DNA from: Mycobacterium simiae
Lineage (GTDB): Bacteria; Actinomycetota; Actinomycetes; Mycobacteriales; Mycobacteriaceae
DNA: 64,000 nucleotides
NCBI RefSeq assembly: GCF_010727605.1
Contig: NZ_AP022568.1
Span: 3,782,001-3,846,000 of the forward strand
Direction: 5' to 3'
Of the stretch, positions 7,922 through 16,783 are shown piece by piece (position 1 is the stretch's first letter; every line of letters begins with the position of its first letter). The notes under the pieces were generated by a model, which was given only the letters and a program-made list of their open reading frames with translations, was not told the DNA's origin and ran no database searches. The position numbers and the translations under genes were made by a program.

Positions 7922-8526
7922 GCATGTCGGATGTCGTCGCGCCGAGCGTGGCCACCGTCCAGCAACGACTGGCCGAAACCATTGCGGTCAAGCAGCAGAT
8001 GCAGTCCGGCGAATTTGCCCGCCAGACCGTCGAAGTGGCGCGGGTGATCATCGCCGCGCTGCGCGCCGGCGGGAAGGTGATCTTCTTCGGCAACGGCGGA
8101 TCCGCCCAGGACGCAGGGCATCTGGCCGCGGAGCTGATGGGTCGCTTCGCGTTCGACCGGCCCGGCCTCGCCGCGATCAGCCTGCCGGACGCCACTGCGG
8201 CGATCACGGCGATCGGCAACGACTACTCCTACGCCGAGGTCTTCGCCCGCCAGGTGCTGGCCGCCGGTCGGGCCGGCGACGTGGTCGTCGGCCTGACCAC
8301 GTCGGGCAATTCGGCCAACGTCGTGCGCGCGCTCGAGGCGGCCGGCCGCGCCGGGATGACGACCGTGACGCTGACCGGCGCCCGCGGCGGCGAGGCGGCC
8401 GAGGTCGCGCAGATCTGCATTCGGGTGCCCAGCCACGACACCGGCCGCATCCAGGAGGCCTGTCTGCATCTGGGGCACACGATCTGCGAAATGGTCGAAT
8501 CCGCACTGTTTGCCAGACCGTCCTGA
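7909..8526 (+). CDS. gmhA: Sedoheptulose 7-phosphate isomerase
   Basis: A 205-residue SIS-domain isomerase converting sedoheptulose 7-phosphate to D-glycero-D-manno-heptose 7-phosphate, the first committed step of the pathway. Visible motifs are FFGNGGSAQDAGHLAAELMGRF (phosphate and substrate loop with the zinc-ligand region), GLTTSGNSANVVRALEAA (second SIS loop) and VPSHDTGRIQEACLHLGH (the Glu/Gln/His active-site helix). The ATG at 7909 is preferred because AAGGG sits 8 bases before it; a second ATG at 7924, just after the hddA stop, lacks a ribosome-binding site. It is the second gene of a three-gene operon. Confidence 0.9.
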   Translation: MAGISMSDVVAPSVATVQQRLAETIAVKQQMQSGEFARQTVEVARVIIAALRAGGKVIFFGNGGSAQDAGHLAAELMGRFAFDRPGLAAISLPDATAAITAIGNDYSYAEVFARQVLAAGRAGDVVVGLTTSGNSANVVRALEAAGRAGMTTVTLTGARGGEAAEVAQICIRVPSHDTGRIQEACLHLGHTICEMVESALFARPS

Positions 8527-8528
8527 CG

Positions 8529-9080
8529 ATGCGATTGCGCCACGTCCGGACCGTCTTTGTGGATCGCGACGGGACCATCAACGTCAAAGCCGGCGATGGC
8601 GAATACATCCGAACGCCCGCGCAGCTGGTGCTGTTGCCCGGCGCGGCGCAAGCGCTGGCCGCGCTGAACGCCGCCGGTCTGCGCACCGTGTTGGTGACCA
8701 ACCAGCGCTGGTTGTCCGAACCGTCCGCGGACCCGGCGCATTTCGACGCAATCCAAGACCGGCTGCGCGAGCTGCTGGCGCGCGAGGGCGCCCACCTGGA
8801 CGCCGTCTATCACTGTCCGCACCCGGCGAACAGTTGCGACTGCCGAAAGCCGCTCGCCGGCATGTTGATCCGCGCGGCCTGCGAGCATGGTTTCGACCTG
8901 AGCGAGTCGGTGATGATCGGCGACAGCGACGCCGACATGGCGGCCGGCCGGGCGGCCGGGGCGGCTACCATCCGGCTGGGCGGCGACGCCGGGGGCGGTG
9001 CCGACGTCGTGGTCAGAGACCTCGCCGCGGCGGCACGGCTCATTCTCGCCGAAACCGCCGGACGATCGAGAGGGCCATGA
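8529..9080 (+). CDS. gmhB: D-glycero-D-manno-heptose 1,7-bisphosphate 7-phosphatase
   Basis: A 183-residue HAD-superfamily (IIIA) phosphatase: the nucleophile motif VFVDRDGTIN, the Thr in LVTNQ, the Cys/His zinc loop CPHPANSCDCRKP and the acidic pair in MIGDSDADM are all present. It removes the C7 phosphate of heptose bisphosphate, giving heptose 1-phosphate for activation. It follows gmhA with a 2-bp gap. Its last 41 bp overlap the convergent glycosyltransferase gene. The nucleotidyltransferase (HddC/GmhC type) needed for the next step is not in this window. Confidence 0.88.
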   Translation: MRLRHVRTVFVDRDGTINVKAGDGEYIRTPAQLVLLPGAAQALAALNAAGLRTVLVTNQRWLSEPSADPAHFDAIQDRLRELLAREGAHLDAVYHCPHPANSCDCRKPLAGMLIRAACEHGFDLSESVMIGDSDADMAAGRAAGAATIRLGGDAGGGADVVVRDLAAAARLILAETAGRSRGP

Positions 9081-9807
9081 GCGTGAGCGCGAACGGCAAG
9101 TCGTCGCGCAGGTAGCGGCGGGCAAGCCGGCGCGGTTCCAGCAACAGCCGGTGCGCCCACTCCAACCCGAGCCGCTGGATCGCTGGTGAGGCCCGGCGCA
9201 CGACGCCGGCGGCCATGCCGATCCCGGCGCCGCAGGCCAAAAACCACGCGCCCGGCAAGTGCTCACGCAGCTGTTCGATGAGCCGCTCCTGCCGGGGGAA
9301 ACCTAGGCCGACGAACACTAAATCGGGCGCGGCCGCCACGACGGCGGCGATCGCCGCCCGCGCGCCTTCCGCCGTCGCGTCGAAGCCGTACGCCGGTGAC
9401 TGGGCGCCGGCGATGCGCAGCGTCGGGAACTGCGCGGTCAGTGCCGCGGCCGCGCGCTGCGGGATGCCCTCGGCGCCGCCCAAGATGTAGACCGACTTGC
9501 CGTCCGCGGCCGCCGCCGCGCTCAGCGGACCGATCAGCGACGAGCCGGCCACCCGCTGGGGCAGGGGTACACCCTGCAACCGCGCCGCCCACACCAGCGG
9601 CATCCCGTCGGCAACGACCAGCGATCCTCGGGCGATCAGGTCGGCCAGGGCGGCGTCGCGGCCGGCCGCGCGGGCCACGTCGATGTTCACCGGGATGATC
9701 GAGCCGCCCGCGCCGTCGGCCCAGGCCTTGCGCACCGTGTCGACGGCCTGCCGTTGTGTCAGGGCGTCGAACCACAGCTCGCCCACCCGGATCCTGGTTG
9801 GCCGCAT
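9040..9807 (-). CDS. WecG/TagA/CpsF-family glycosyltransferase
   Basis: A 255-residue GT26-family enzyme. The signature runs through IIPVNIDVARAAGRD, the acidic LVVADGMPLVWAA, VAGSSLIGPL, VYILGGAEGIPQRAA and PDLVFVGLGFPRQERLIEQ; the C-terminal RRASPAIQRLGLEWAHRLLLEP region is the membrane-association helix seen in TagA/WecG. Such enzymes add a (modified) N-acetylmannosamine or related sugar to polyprenyl-linked intermediates. It converges on the heptose operon with a 41-bp overlap, so it probably has its own promoter in the 126-bp spacer before 9934. The acceptor is unknown; a role in a heptose-containing glycan is a guess from location only. Confidence 0.85.
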   Translation of the reverse strand: MRPTRIRVGELWFDALTQRQAVDTVRKAWADGAGGSIIPVNIDVARAAGRDAALADLIARGSLVVADGMPLVWAARLQGVPLPQRVAGSSLIGPLSAAAAADGKSVYILGGAEGIPQRAAAALTAQFPTLRIAGAQSPAYGFDATAEGARAAIAAVVAAAPDLVFVGLGFPRQERLIEQLREHLPGAWFLACGAGIGMAAGVVRRASPAIQRLGLEWAHRLLLEPRRLARRYLRDDLPFALTLMALSIVRRFRRE

Positions 9808-9906
9808 GACCTGTGATTCTCACCGGATCGCCGGCAAACTTCCACGGAACCGGCGACATCGGTTGGCCGGGTTGTTGCTGCACCGGTCGCAAACGCCATA
9901 GCCTGA

Positions 9907-10926
<1,020 letters not shown>

Positions 10927-10952
10927 GCCGTCGTCTCGTGATACCAAGGGCC

Positions 10953-11624
10953 ATGCGCTGGCTCTGCATTGCCGTTGCGGTCACGGTGCTGACGGCCGGA
11001 TGCGGCCACCCGTCGCCGCGTCGGCCGTCGGTCGCGCCGTCGTCTACATCGGCGCGCGCAAGCGTCGTCAACCCCGCCAACATCAAGCGAGTCGTTCGCG
11101 ACCTACCACCCAATTACGAAGTCACCAGCGATATTCCGGGCACCGCCTCGCCGCGTCAGAGCTGGGGTCTCGATCCGGACGCGACGTCTCGGCCCGCGTC
11201 GTGCGCCGCGCTTGCCGACCCCGGCCTGGGTCGCGAGCAAACCGCGCAGGGACTGTCCGCCTCGGGCCAGGGCGGCATCATCAATGTGATCGTGGTGACT
11301 TTGCCGGATGTCGGGCTGGACCGCGGCGTCGTCGACAGCTGCGCCCAGTGGTCCCTGACCGCCAAGCACGCCACCGCCCACGTCAAGCTCATCGACCCGC
11401 CGCGCATCGACGGCGCCGACACCGTCGGTATGGCCGTCGATGTCAAATCCGCGGTCGAATCGGGCACCGAAATCGACTCGCGGGCATATACATTCATCGC
11501 CTACCTGGACGGCTACTACGCGTTCACCACGCTGACCACCGATCCCGGGTCGGCGTTGCCTGCGCTGGCACCGCAATTCGCCGCCGACTTGCTGGTCAAA
11601 ACGGTGTCGACGTTGCGCGGCTGA
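10953..11624 (+). CDS. DUF5642-type lipoprotein
   Basis: A 223-residue secreted lipoprotein: MRWLCIAVAVTVLTAGCGH is a type II signal peptide with lipobox LTAGC (acylated Cys at 17), followed by a Ser/Pro/Arg-rich tether and a globular domain with NIKRVVRDLPPNYEV, PASCAALADPG and CAQWSL. Two cysteines in the mature domain could pair. The next gene encodes a paralogue. Position matches M. tuberculosis Rv0999. A GTG at 10938 is an alternative start that would add five residues before the Arg. Function unknown. Confidence 0.75.
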   Translation: MRWLCIAVAVTVLTAGCGHPSPRRPSVAPSSTSARASVVNPANIKRVVRDLPPNYEVTSDIPGTASPRQSWGLDPDATSRPASCAALADPGLGREQTAQGLSASGQGGIINVIVVTLPDVGLDRGVVDSCAQWSLTAKHATAHVKLIDPPRIDGADTVGMAVDVKSAVESGTEIDSRAYTFIAYLDGYYAFTTLTTDPGSALPALAPQFAADLLVKTVSTLRG

Positions 11625-11652
11625 ACGTCGCGCGTTGGGTAGATTAGCCACG

Positions 11653-12306
11653 GTGTCCAGGCTGGTATGCGTGCTCGCGACGGCGTGCGTGCTCGCCGGC
11701 TGTTCATCGAACGACAACGCCGCGCCGAACGCCGACATCGCCAAGGTCGTCCAGGTGAAGTCGAGCTTCGGGCCCGAGTTCAAGGTCACCGACGTCTCGG
11801 AACGGGCGATCGACCCCAAGCTGTTGTCGGCACGAAAGCTGCCCGACGGGCTGAAATTCGATCCGGCCGACTGCGCGAAGTTGGCATCCGGCCCCGACAT
11901 GCCGTCGGACGTGCAGGGCAACATGGCCGCGGTGTCGGCCGAGGGCAACGGAAACCGCTACGTGGTCATCGCGGTGGAAACGTCCAAGCCGCTGCCGGCC
12001 AGCGACCCGGGCAAGGACTGCACCAAGGTTGCGTTCGCGGGGACCGGGGTGCGCGGCGGCCTGGAAACCATCGACGCGCCCCGCATCGACGGCACCCGGA
12101 CCCTGGGCGTGCACCGCGTCCTGCAGGCGGTGTTGGCCGGCGGCACCCGCACCGGCGAGCTCTACGACTACTCCGCGCAATTCGGCGACTACCAGGTGAT
12201 CGTGATCGCCAACCCGCTCGTCGTGCCCGACCAGCCCATCGCCAAAGTGGACACCGAGCGCGCCCGCGACCTGCTGGTAAAAGCGGTCGCGGCGATCCGC
12301 ACCTGA
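11653..12306 (+). CDS. DUF5642-type lipoprotein, paralogue of the preceding gene, leaderless
   Basis: A 217-residue lipoprotein beginning MSRLVCVLATACVLAGCSS with lipobox LAGC. The mature domain repeats the pattern of its neighbour: IAKVVQVKSSFGPEFKVTDV, a Cys-bearing PADCAKLASGP, DAPRIDGTRTLG (compare DPPRIDGADTVG upstream) and a C-terminal DLLVKAVAAIRT (compare DLLVKTVSTLRG), so the pair arose by tandem duplication. The GTG start is supported by TAGATT at 11640-11645 followed by 7 bases. It therefore seems to have its own leaderless promoter despite the close upstream gene. Confidence 0.75.
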   Translation: MSRLVCVLATACVLAGCSSNDNAAPNADIAKVVQVKSSFGPEFKVTDVSERAIDPKLLSARKLPDGLKFDPADCAKLASGPDMPSDVQGNMAAVSAEGNGNRYVVIAVETSKPLPASDPGKDCTKVAFAGTGVRGGLETIDAPRIDGTRTLGVHRVLQAVLAGGTRTGELYDYSAQFGDYQVIVIANPLVVPDQPIAKVDTERARDLLVKAVAAIRT

Positions 12307-12311
12307 GACGC

Positions 12312-12929
12312 TCAGCGCACGTCGCGCGGCCGGAACTGGATGCTGACCCGCGGGCCTTTGTGCGCCCTCGTCTTCGGGACGGCGTGCTCCCAGGTCCGCT
12401 GGCACGAACCGCCCATCACCAGCAGGTCGCCGTGCGCCTGCGGCAACCGCAGCGACGGGCCGCCCCCGCGCGGGCGCATCGCAAACATCCGGGTGGCGCC
12501 CAGGCTGACGATCGCCACCATGGTGTCCTCGGCGCTGCTGCGGCCGATCGTGTCGCCGTGCCAGGCGACGCTGTCGGAGCCGTCGCGATAGCAACACAGG
12601 CCGATCGTGGTGAACGGCTCGCCGAGCTCACCCGCGTAGATGTCGTTGAGTCGCCGCCGCATCCGCGCCAGCAGGGGATGGGGTGGCTCCTCGACGGCCA
12701 GGTCGTAGAAGCACACCAGCCGCGGCACGTCGACCACCCGCTCGTACATCTGGCGGCGCTCGGCGCGCCACGGAATGCTGCTCAGCAGCGCGTCGAACAG
12801 CTCCTGCGCGCCGCGCGGGTCGTCACTGAGCCAGCCGGCGCGGACTTCGATGAAGGCGCCGTCCCCGAGCTGGCGCCGCTCGGTGTGCTCGAATAGCGAG
12901 CCCTGTAGCCCTGAGACCTGGGTGCCCAC
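12312..12929 (-). CDS. AlkB-like 2-oxoglutarate/Fe(II)-dependent dioxygenase (Rv1000c type)
   Basis: A 205-residue protein of the 2OG-Fe(II) oxygenase superfamily. The iron ligands are seen as WHGD and the later His in WEHAVPK, and the 2-oxoglutarate-binding Arg in RVSIQFRPRDVR; SIPW, RLVCFYD and CYRDGSDSVAWHGD are typical of AlkB-type DNA or RNA demethylases. The GTG at 12929 is preferred because a TAGACT hexamer lies exactly 7 bases upstream (12937-12942), giving a leaderless gene; ATGs at 12950 and 12962 would place the promoter inside the coding region. Repair of alkylated nucleic acid is the likely role. Confidence 0.82.
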   Translation of the reverse strand: MGTQVSGLQGSLFEHTERRQLGDGAFIEVRAGWLSDDPRGAQELFDALLSSIPWRAERRQMYERVVDVPRLVCFYDLAVEEPPHPLLARMRRRLNDIYAGELGEPFTTIGLCCYRDGSDSVAWHGDTIGRSSAEDTMVAIVSLGATRMFAMRPRGGGPSLRLPQAHGDLLVMGGSCQRTWEHAVPKTRAHKGPRVSIQFRPRDVR

Positions 12930-13025
12930 CCGTCGAAGTCTATCGCACATCCGTTCGATCAACCGGGACTCGCCCGGCCCACCAGGCAGCCTCGCGCGTG
13001 ACGCGACGACCGCGATCGCCGCGGC

Positions 13026-13040
13026 TACGGTTTAAACCGT
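13026..13040 (+). promoter_or_regulatory. arcA leaderless promoter with embedded perfect palindrome
   Basis: TACGGT at 13026-13031 is followed by 7 bases and the GTG start of arcA at 13039. ACGGTTTAAACCGT at 13027-13040 is a perfect 14-bp palindrome covering the -10 box and the first two bases of the start codon, so a bound repressor would block initiation. No regulator is identified. Confidence 0.5.
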
Positions 13041-14250
13041 GGGTGTCACTGAACTGAGCACCAAGTCCGAGGTAGGCACGCTTCGGGTGGCGATCCTGCA
13101 CCGGCCCGGCGCCGAGCTGCGGCGACTCAACCCGCGCAACAACGACCAGCTGCTGTTCGACGGATTGCCCTGGGTGGCTCGCGCTCAGGAGGAGCACGAC
13201 CAGTTCTCCGACCTGTTGCGGTCCCACGGCGTGGAGGTGCTGCTGCTCGCCGATCTGCTGACCGAGGCGCTGCAGCACAGCGGCGCGGCCCGGATGCAGG
13301 GCGTGGCCGCTGCCGTCGACGCACGCCGGCTCGGGGTGCTGCTGGCCCAGAGTCTGTCGGCCTACCTGCGCGGCCTGGAGCCGGCGACGCTGGCGCATGT
13401 GCTGATGGCCGGCATGACGTTCAACGAGCTGCCGCCCGACACCCGGACTGACGTGTCGCTGGTGCTGCGGATGCATCACGGCGGCGACTTCGTCATCGAG
13501 CCGCTGCCCAACCTGGTGTTCACCCGGGACTCGTCGATCTGGATCGGGCCGCGGGTGGTGATCCCGTCGCTGGCGTTGCGGGCCCGGGTTCGCGAGGCGT
13601 CGTTGACCGACCTGATCTATGCCCATCATCCGCGATTTACCGGGGTGCGACGGGCCTACGAGTCGCGCACCGCTCCCGTCGAGGGCGGCGACGTGTTGCT
13701 GCTCGCTCCCGGCGTGATCGCGGTCGGAGTGGGGGAGCGGACCACCCCGGCCGGGGCGGAAGCGTTGGCGCGCAGCCTGTTCGACGATGATCTGGCCCAC
13801 ACGGTGCTCGCGGTGCCTATCGCGCAACGCCGTGCTCAGATGCACCTGGACACGGTGTGCACGATGGTCGACACCGACACCGTGGTGATGTACGCGAACG
13901 TCGTCGACAACCTCTCGGCATTCACCCTCCAGCGCGGCCAGGACGGAGTGAACATCAGCGACGAGGCTCCCTTCCTCGAGGCCGCCGCCAGGGCGATGGG
14001 CATCGACAAGCTGCGCGTGATTGACACCGGACTGGATCCCCTGGTCGCCGAACGCGAGCAGTGGGACGACGGCAACAACACGCTGGCGTTGGCCCCCGGC
14101 GTCGTGGTGGCCTACGAGCGCAACGTACAGACCAATGCCCGGCTGCGGGACGCGGGCATCGAGGTATTGACCATCGCGGGGTCCGAATTGGGCACCGGCC
14201 GCGGCGGCCCGCGGTGCATGTCCTGCCCCGTCGCCCGCGACTCGCTGTAG
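13039..14250 (+). CDS. arcA: Arginine deiminase
   Basis: A 403-residue arginine deiminase (Rv1001 orthologue), converting arginine to citrulline and ammonia in the cytosol. Family motifs present: [17 protein letters not shown] at the N-terminus, [10 protein letters not shown] with the catalytic Asp, [22 protein letters not shown] with the catalytic His, and the C-terminal [12 protein letters not shown] with the nucleophilic Cys. No ornithine transcarbamylase or carbamate kinase gene is nearby, as in M. tuberculosis, so it probably serves arginine breakdown rather than the full ATP-yielding pathway. The GTG start is directly preceded by a leaderless -10 box. Confidence 0.95.
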   Translation: MGVTELSTKSEVGTLRVAILHRPGAELRRLNPRNNDQLLFDGLPWVARAQEEHDQFSDLLRSHGVEVLLLADLLTEALQHSGAARMQGVAAAVDARRLGVLLAQSLSAYLRGLEPATLAHVLMAGMTFNELPPDTRTDVSLVLRMHHGGDFVIEPLPNLVFTRDSSIWIGPRVVIPSLALRARVREASLTDLIYAHHPRFTGVRRAYESRTAPVEGGDVLLLAPGVIAVGVGERTTPAGAEALARSLFDDDLAHTVLAVPIAQRRAQMHLDTVCTMVDTDTVVMYANVVDNLSAFTLQRGQDGVNISDEAPFLEAAARAMGIDKLRVIDTGLDPLVAEREQWDDGNNTLALAPGVVVAYERNVQTNARLRDAGIEVLTIAGSELGTGRGGPRCMSCPVARDSL

Positions 14251-14320
14251 CTCGTCGCGGCTATCCGTGAAACTGTCACTGGCAACACGTTTCTCGAGTA
14301 CCGCCGTCGCTAGTTGCAGC

Positions 14321-14336
14321 CTCGCGGCAAGGCGAG
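14321..14336. terminator. Weak hairpin between convergent arcA and pmt
   Basis: CTCGC and GCGAG flank a 6-base loop in the 96-bp convergent spacer. There is no T-run, so this is at best a weak terminator. Confidence 0.25.
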
Positions 14337-14346
14337 TCGGAAGGAC

Positions 14347-15915
14347 TCAGCGCCAACTGGGCAGCCAGATCTCCATGTCCCAGGTCTGCTGCGAGATCGG
14401 CAGCCCGGTCAGTATCGGGAAGAGCCAGGCGAAGTTCGTCACGACCAGCGCCACATAGCAACTCACGACGATCAGTCCCAGCGTCCGGCGCTCCGCCGAT
14501 TGGTTCGGGCGGAAGAGAATGTCGCCGCAAATCAGCGCGATGGCCATGACCAAAAACGGAGCCATGGTCGCCGCGTAGAAGAAGTACATTTGCCGGTCGA
14601 TGTCGGCGAACCACGGCAGCCACCCCGCGCAGTAGCCGACCAGGACCACGGCGTAGCGCCAGTCCCGTCGGACCACCGCTCGCCACAGCGCATACAGCAG
14701 CACCGGCACTGCCAGCCACCACATCGCGGGCGTGCCGACCAGCATCTCGGCCTTGACGCAGGACTGGGCGCCGCACCCGCCGACATTCTGCTGATCGATG
14801 GCATACAGCACCGGCCGCAACGACATCGGCCAGCTCCACGGCTTGGATTCCCACGGGTGGTGGTTGCCGGCGGCATTGGTCAGCCCGGCATGAAATTCCA
14901 GGGCCTTGGCGCTGTAATGCCACAGCGAGCGCAGGGCGTCGGGGACCGGCAGCACGGATTTCGGCCCGATCGTCTGACCCACCTCGTGCCGGTCGATCGC
15001 CGTCTCCGACGCAAACCACGGCGCATAGCTGGCCAGGTACACCGCGATCGGGATGACCCCGATGGCGTAGGCCGTCGGGATCAGGTCGCGGCGCAGCGTG
15101 CCCAACCACGGCCTGCTCACCTGGTACTGCCGGCGTGCCGCGACATCGAACGCTAGCGACATCGCCCCAAAGAACACCACGAAGTACAGGCCGGACCACT
15201 TTGTCCCGCAAGCCAATCCGAGCAGCACGCCGGCCAAGAAACGCCACCAGCGCACCCCCAGCCGGGGGCCCCACACGGTGTCCGCGCTGCGGCCTTCCAG
15301 CAGCGCGATATGCATTCGCCGCCGCACATCGTCGCGGTCGACGATCAGCGCGCCGAACGCGGCCACCACGAAGAAGGTCAGGATTCCGTCGAGCAGCGCC
15401 GTGCGGGCGGCGACGAAGCTGACCCCGTCGCAGATGCACAACACGCCAGCGATCGCACCCACCAGCGTCGAGCGGCTGATGCGGCGCACGATCCGCATCA
15501 CCAGCGTCACCATCACCACGCCCAGCAGCGCGCCGGTGAATCGCCAGCCCACCCCGTCGTAGCCGAAGATCGCCTCGCCGAGGGCGATCAGTTGCTTGCC
15601 GACCGGCGGGTGGACCACCAACCCGAACCCAGGGTTGTCCTCGACCCCGTGGTTGTTGAGCACCTGCCAGGCCTGTGGTGCGTAGTGCTTCTCGTCGAAG
15701 ATGGGGGTGCCCGCATCGGTCGGCGAGCCCAGATTGACGAAGCGGGTCACCGTCGCCAGCAGGGTGATGATGCCGGTGACCACCCAGCCGCGGACGTGAT
15801 CGAGCGGCCCGAAGTCCGCTACTGGCACCAGCGGGCCGGGGCTGACGGTGGGGACGACCCGCTCCGCGACGGCACCCTCCACGGTCGCGGAGGCTTCGCT
15901 GGGCGGGGCAGTCAT
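14347..15915 (-). CDS. pmt: Polyprenyl-phosphate-mannose--protein mannosyltransferase
   Basis: A 522-residue integral membrane GT39/PMT enzyme (Rv1002c orthologue) that transfers mannose from polyprenyl-phosphomannose to Ser/Thr of exported proteins and lipoproteins. The first extracytoplasmic loop has the conserved acidic pair FDEKHYAPQAW, followed by the HPPVGKQLIALGE motif; about ten membrane spans follow. The ATG at 15915 is chosen over the GTG at 15918 because TACGAT at 15923-15928 lies exactly 7 bases upstream. The gene is divergent from rsmI with a 24-bp spacer in which the two -10 boxes share two bases. Confidence 0.92.
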   Translation of the reverse strand: MTAPPSEASATVEGAVAERVVPTVSPGPLVPVADFGPLDHVRGWVVTGIITLLATVTRFVNLGSPTDAGTPIFDEKHYAPQAWQVLNNHGVEDNPGFGLVVHPPVGKQLIALGEAIFGYDGVGWRFTGALLGVVMVTLVMRIVRRISRSTLVGAIAGVLCICDGVSFVAARTALLDGILTFFVVAAFGALIVDRDDVRRRMHIALLEGRSADTVWGPRLGVRWWRFLAGVLLGLACGTKWSGLYFVVFFGAMSLAFDVAARRQYQVSRPWLGTLRRDLIPTAYAIGVIPIAVYLASYAPWFASETAIDRHEVGQTIGPKSVLPVPDALRSLWHYSAKALEFHAGLTNAAGNHHPWESKPWSWPMSLRPVLYAIDQQNVGGCGAQSCVKAEMLVGTPAMWWLAVPVLLYALWRAVVRRDWRYAVVLVGYCAGWLPWFADIDRQMYFFYAATMAPFLVMAIALICGDILFRPNQSAERRTLGLIVVSCYVALVVTNFAWLFPILTGLPISQQTWDMEIWLPSWR

Positions 15916-15922
15916 CACGTCG

Positions 15923-15932
15923 ATCGTAGGCT
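15923..15932. promoter_or_regulatory. Overlapping divergent -10 boxes of pmt and rsmI
   Basis: On the minus strand TACGAT (15928-15923) is 7 bases from the pmt ATG; on the plus strand TAGGCT (15927-15932) is 7 bases from the rsmI ATG. The hexamers share the TA at 15927-15928, so one melted region could serve both directions and the two promoters cannot easily be occupied together. Confidence 0.6.
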
Positions 15933-15939
15933 GTCCGTC

Positions 15940-16776
15940 ATGTCTTATGGCCGCCTATTGCTCGGCGCAACGCCGTTGGGCCAGCCGTCGGATGCCTCCC
16001 CGCGGCTGATCAAGGCGCTCGGCGAGGCCAATGTGGTGGCGGCCGAGGACACCCGGCGCGTGCGCACGTTGGCCAAATCCCTAGCGGTGACGATCACGGG
16101 CCGGGTGGTCAGCTTGTTCGACCAAGTCGAGGCCGCGCGGGTGGAGTCCCTGATCGCTGCCCTGAAGGCCGGGGCGACGGTGCTGCTCGTTAGCGACGCC
16201 GGGATGCCGCTGATCAGCGACCCCGGCTACCGGCTGGTCGCCGCGTGCATCGAAGCCGGGGTGCCGGTGACGTGTCTACCCGGACCGTCGGCGGTGACCA
16301 CCGCGCTGGCCGTGTCCGGTCTGCCGTCGGAGAAGTTCTGCTTCGAGGGCTTCGCCCCGCGCAAAAGCTCGGCCCGCAAGACGTGGCTCGCCGCATTGGC
16401 CGACGAGCGGCGCACCTGCGTGTTCTTCGAGTCGCCGCGCCGGCTGGCCGCGTGTCTGGACGACGCCGTCGATCAGCTCGGCGGTGAGCGGGCCGCCGCG
16501 GTCTGCCGGGAGCTGACCAAGGTGCATGAGGAAGTGCTGCGCGGTTCGTTGGCGGAATTAGCCGCCTGGGCGGCCGACGGCGTGCTGGGCGAAATCACCG
16601 TGGTGCTGGCCGGCGCGCGCCCGGCCGCCGACCTGCCATCGCTGGTGGCCCAGGTGCACGAGCTGATCGCGGCGGGCGCCCGCGTCAAGGACGCCTGCAC
16701 CCGGGTGGCCGCGGCGCACCCCGCGGTGCGATCTCGCGACCTGTACGACGCGGTGCTCAAAGAGCGCCGGGACTAA
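15940..16776 (+). CDS. rsmI: 16S rRNA (cytidine 1402-2'-O)-methyltransferase
   Basis: A 278-residue tetrapyrrole-methylase-fold enzyme (Rv1003 orthologue) that 2'-O-methylates C1402 of 16S rRNA. Signatures: LLLGATPLGQPSD, VAAEDTRRVRTL, LLVSDAGMPLISDPGYRLV (SAM-binding) and CLPGPSAVTTALAVSGLP, then FEGFAPRK and VFFESPRRL. The usual N-terminal G(T/A)PIGN is GATPLGQ here. ATG at 15940 follows a leaderless -10 box by 7 bases. Confidence 0.93.
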   Translation: MSYGRLLLGATPLGQPSDASPRLIKALGEANVVAAEDTRRVRTLAKSLAVTITGRVVSLFDQVEAARVESLIAALKAGATVLLVSDAGMPLISDPGYRLVAACIEAGVPVTCLPGPSAVTTALAVSGLPSEKFCFEGFAPRKSSARKTWLAALADERRTCVFFESPRRLAACLDDAVDQLGGERAAAVCRELTKVHEEVLRGSLAELAAWAADGVLGEITVVLAGARPAADLPSLVAQVHELIAAGARVKDACTRVAAAHPAVRSRDLYDAVLKERRD

Positions 16777-16783
16777 TGCGGGA

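Noticed and set aside
15310..15939. An N-terminal extension of rsmI reaching into pmt
   Set aside because: The extension is antisense to pmt; the rsmI family starts at MSYGRLLLG, and a leaderless -10 box sits before that ATG.
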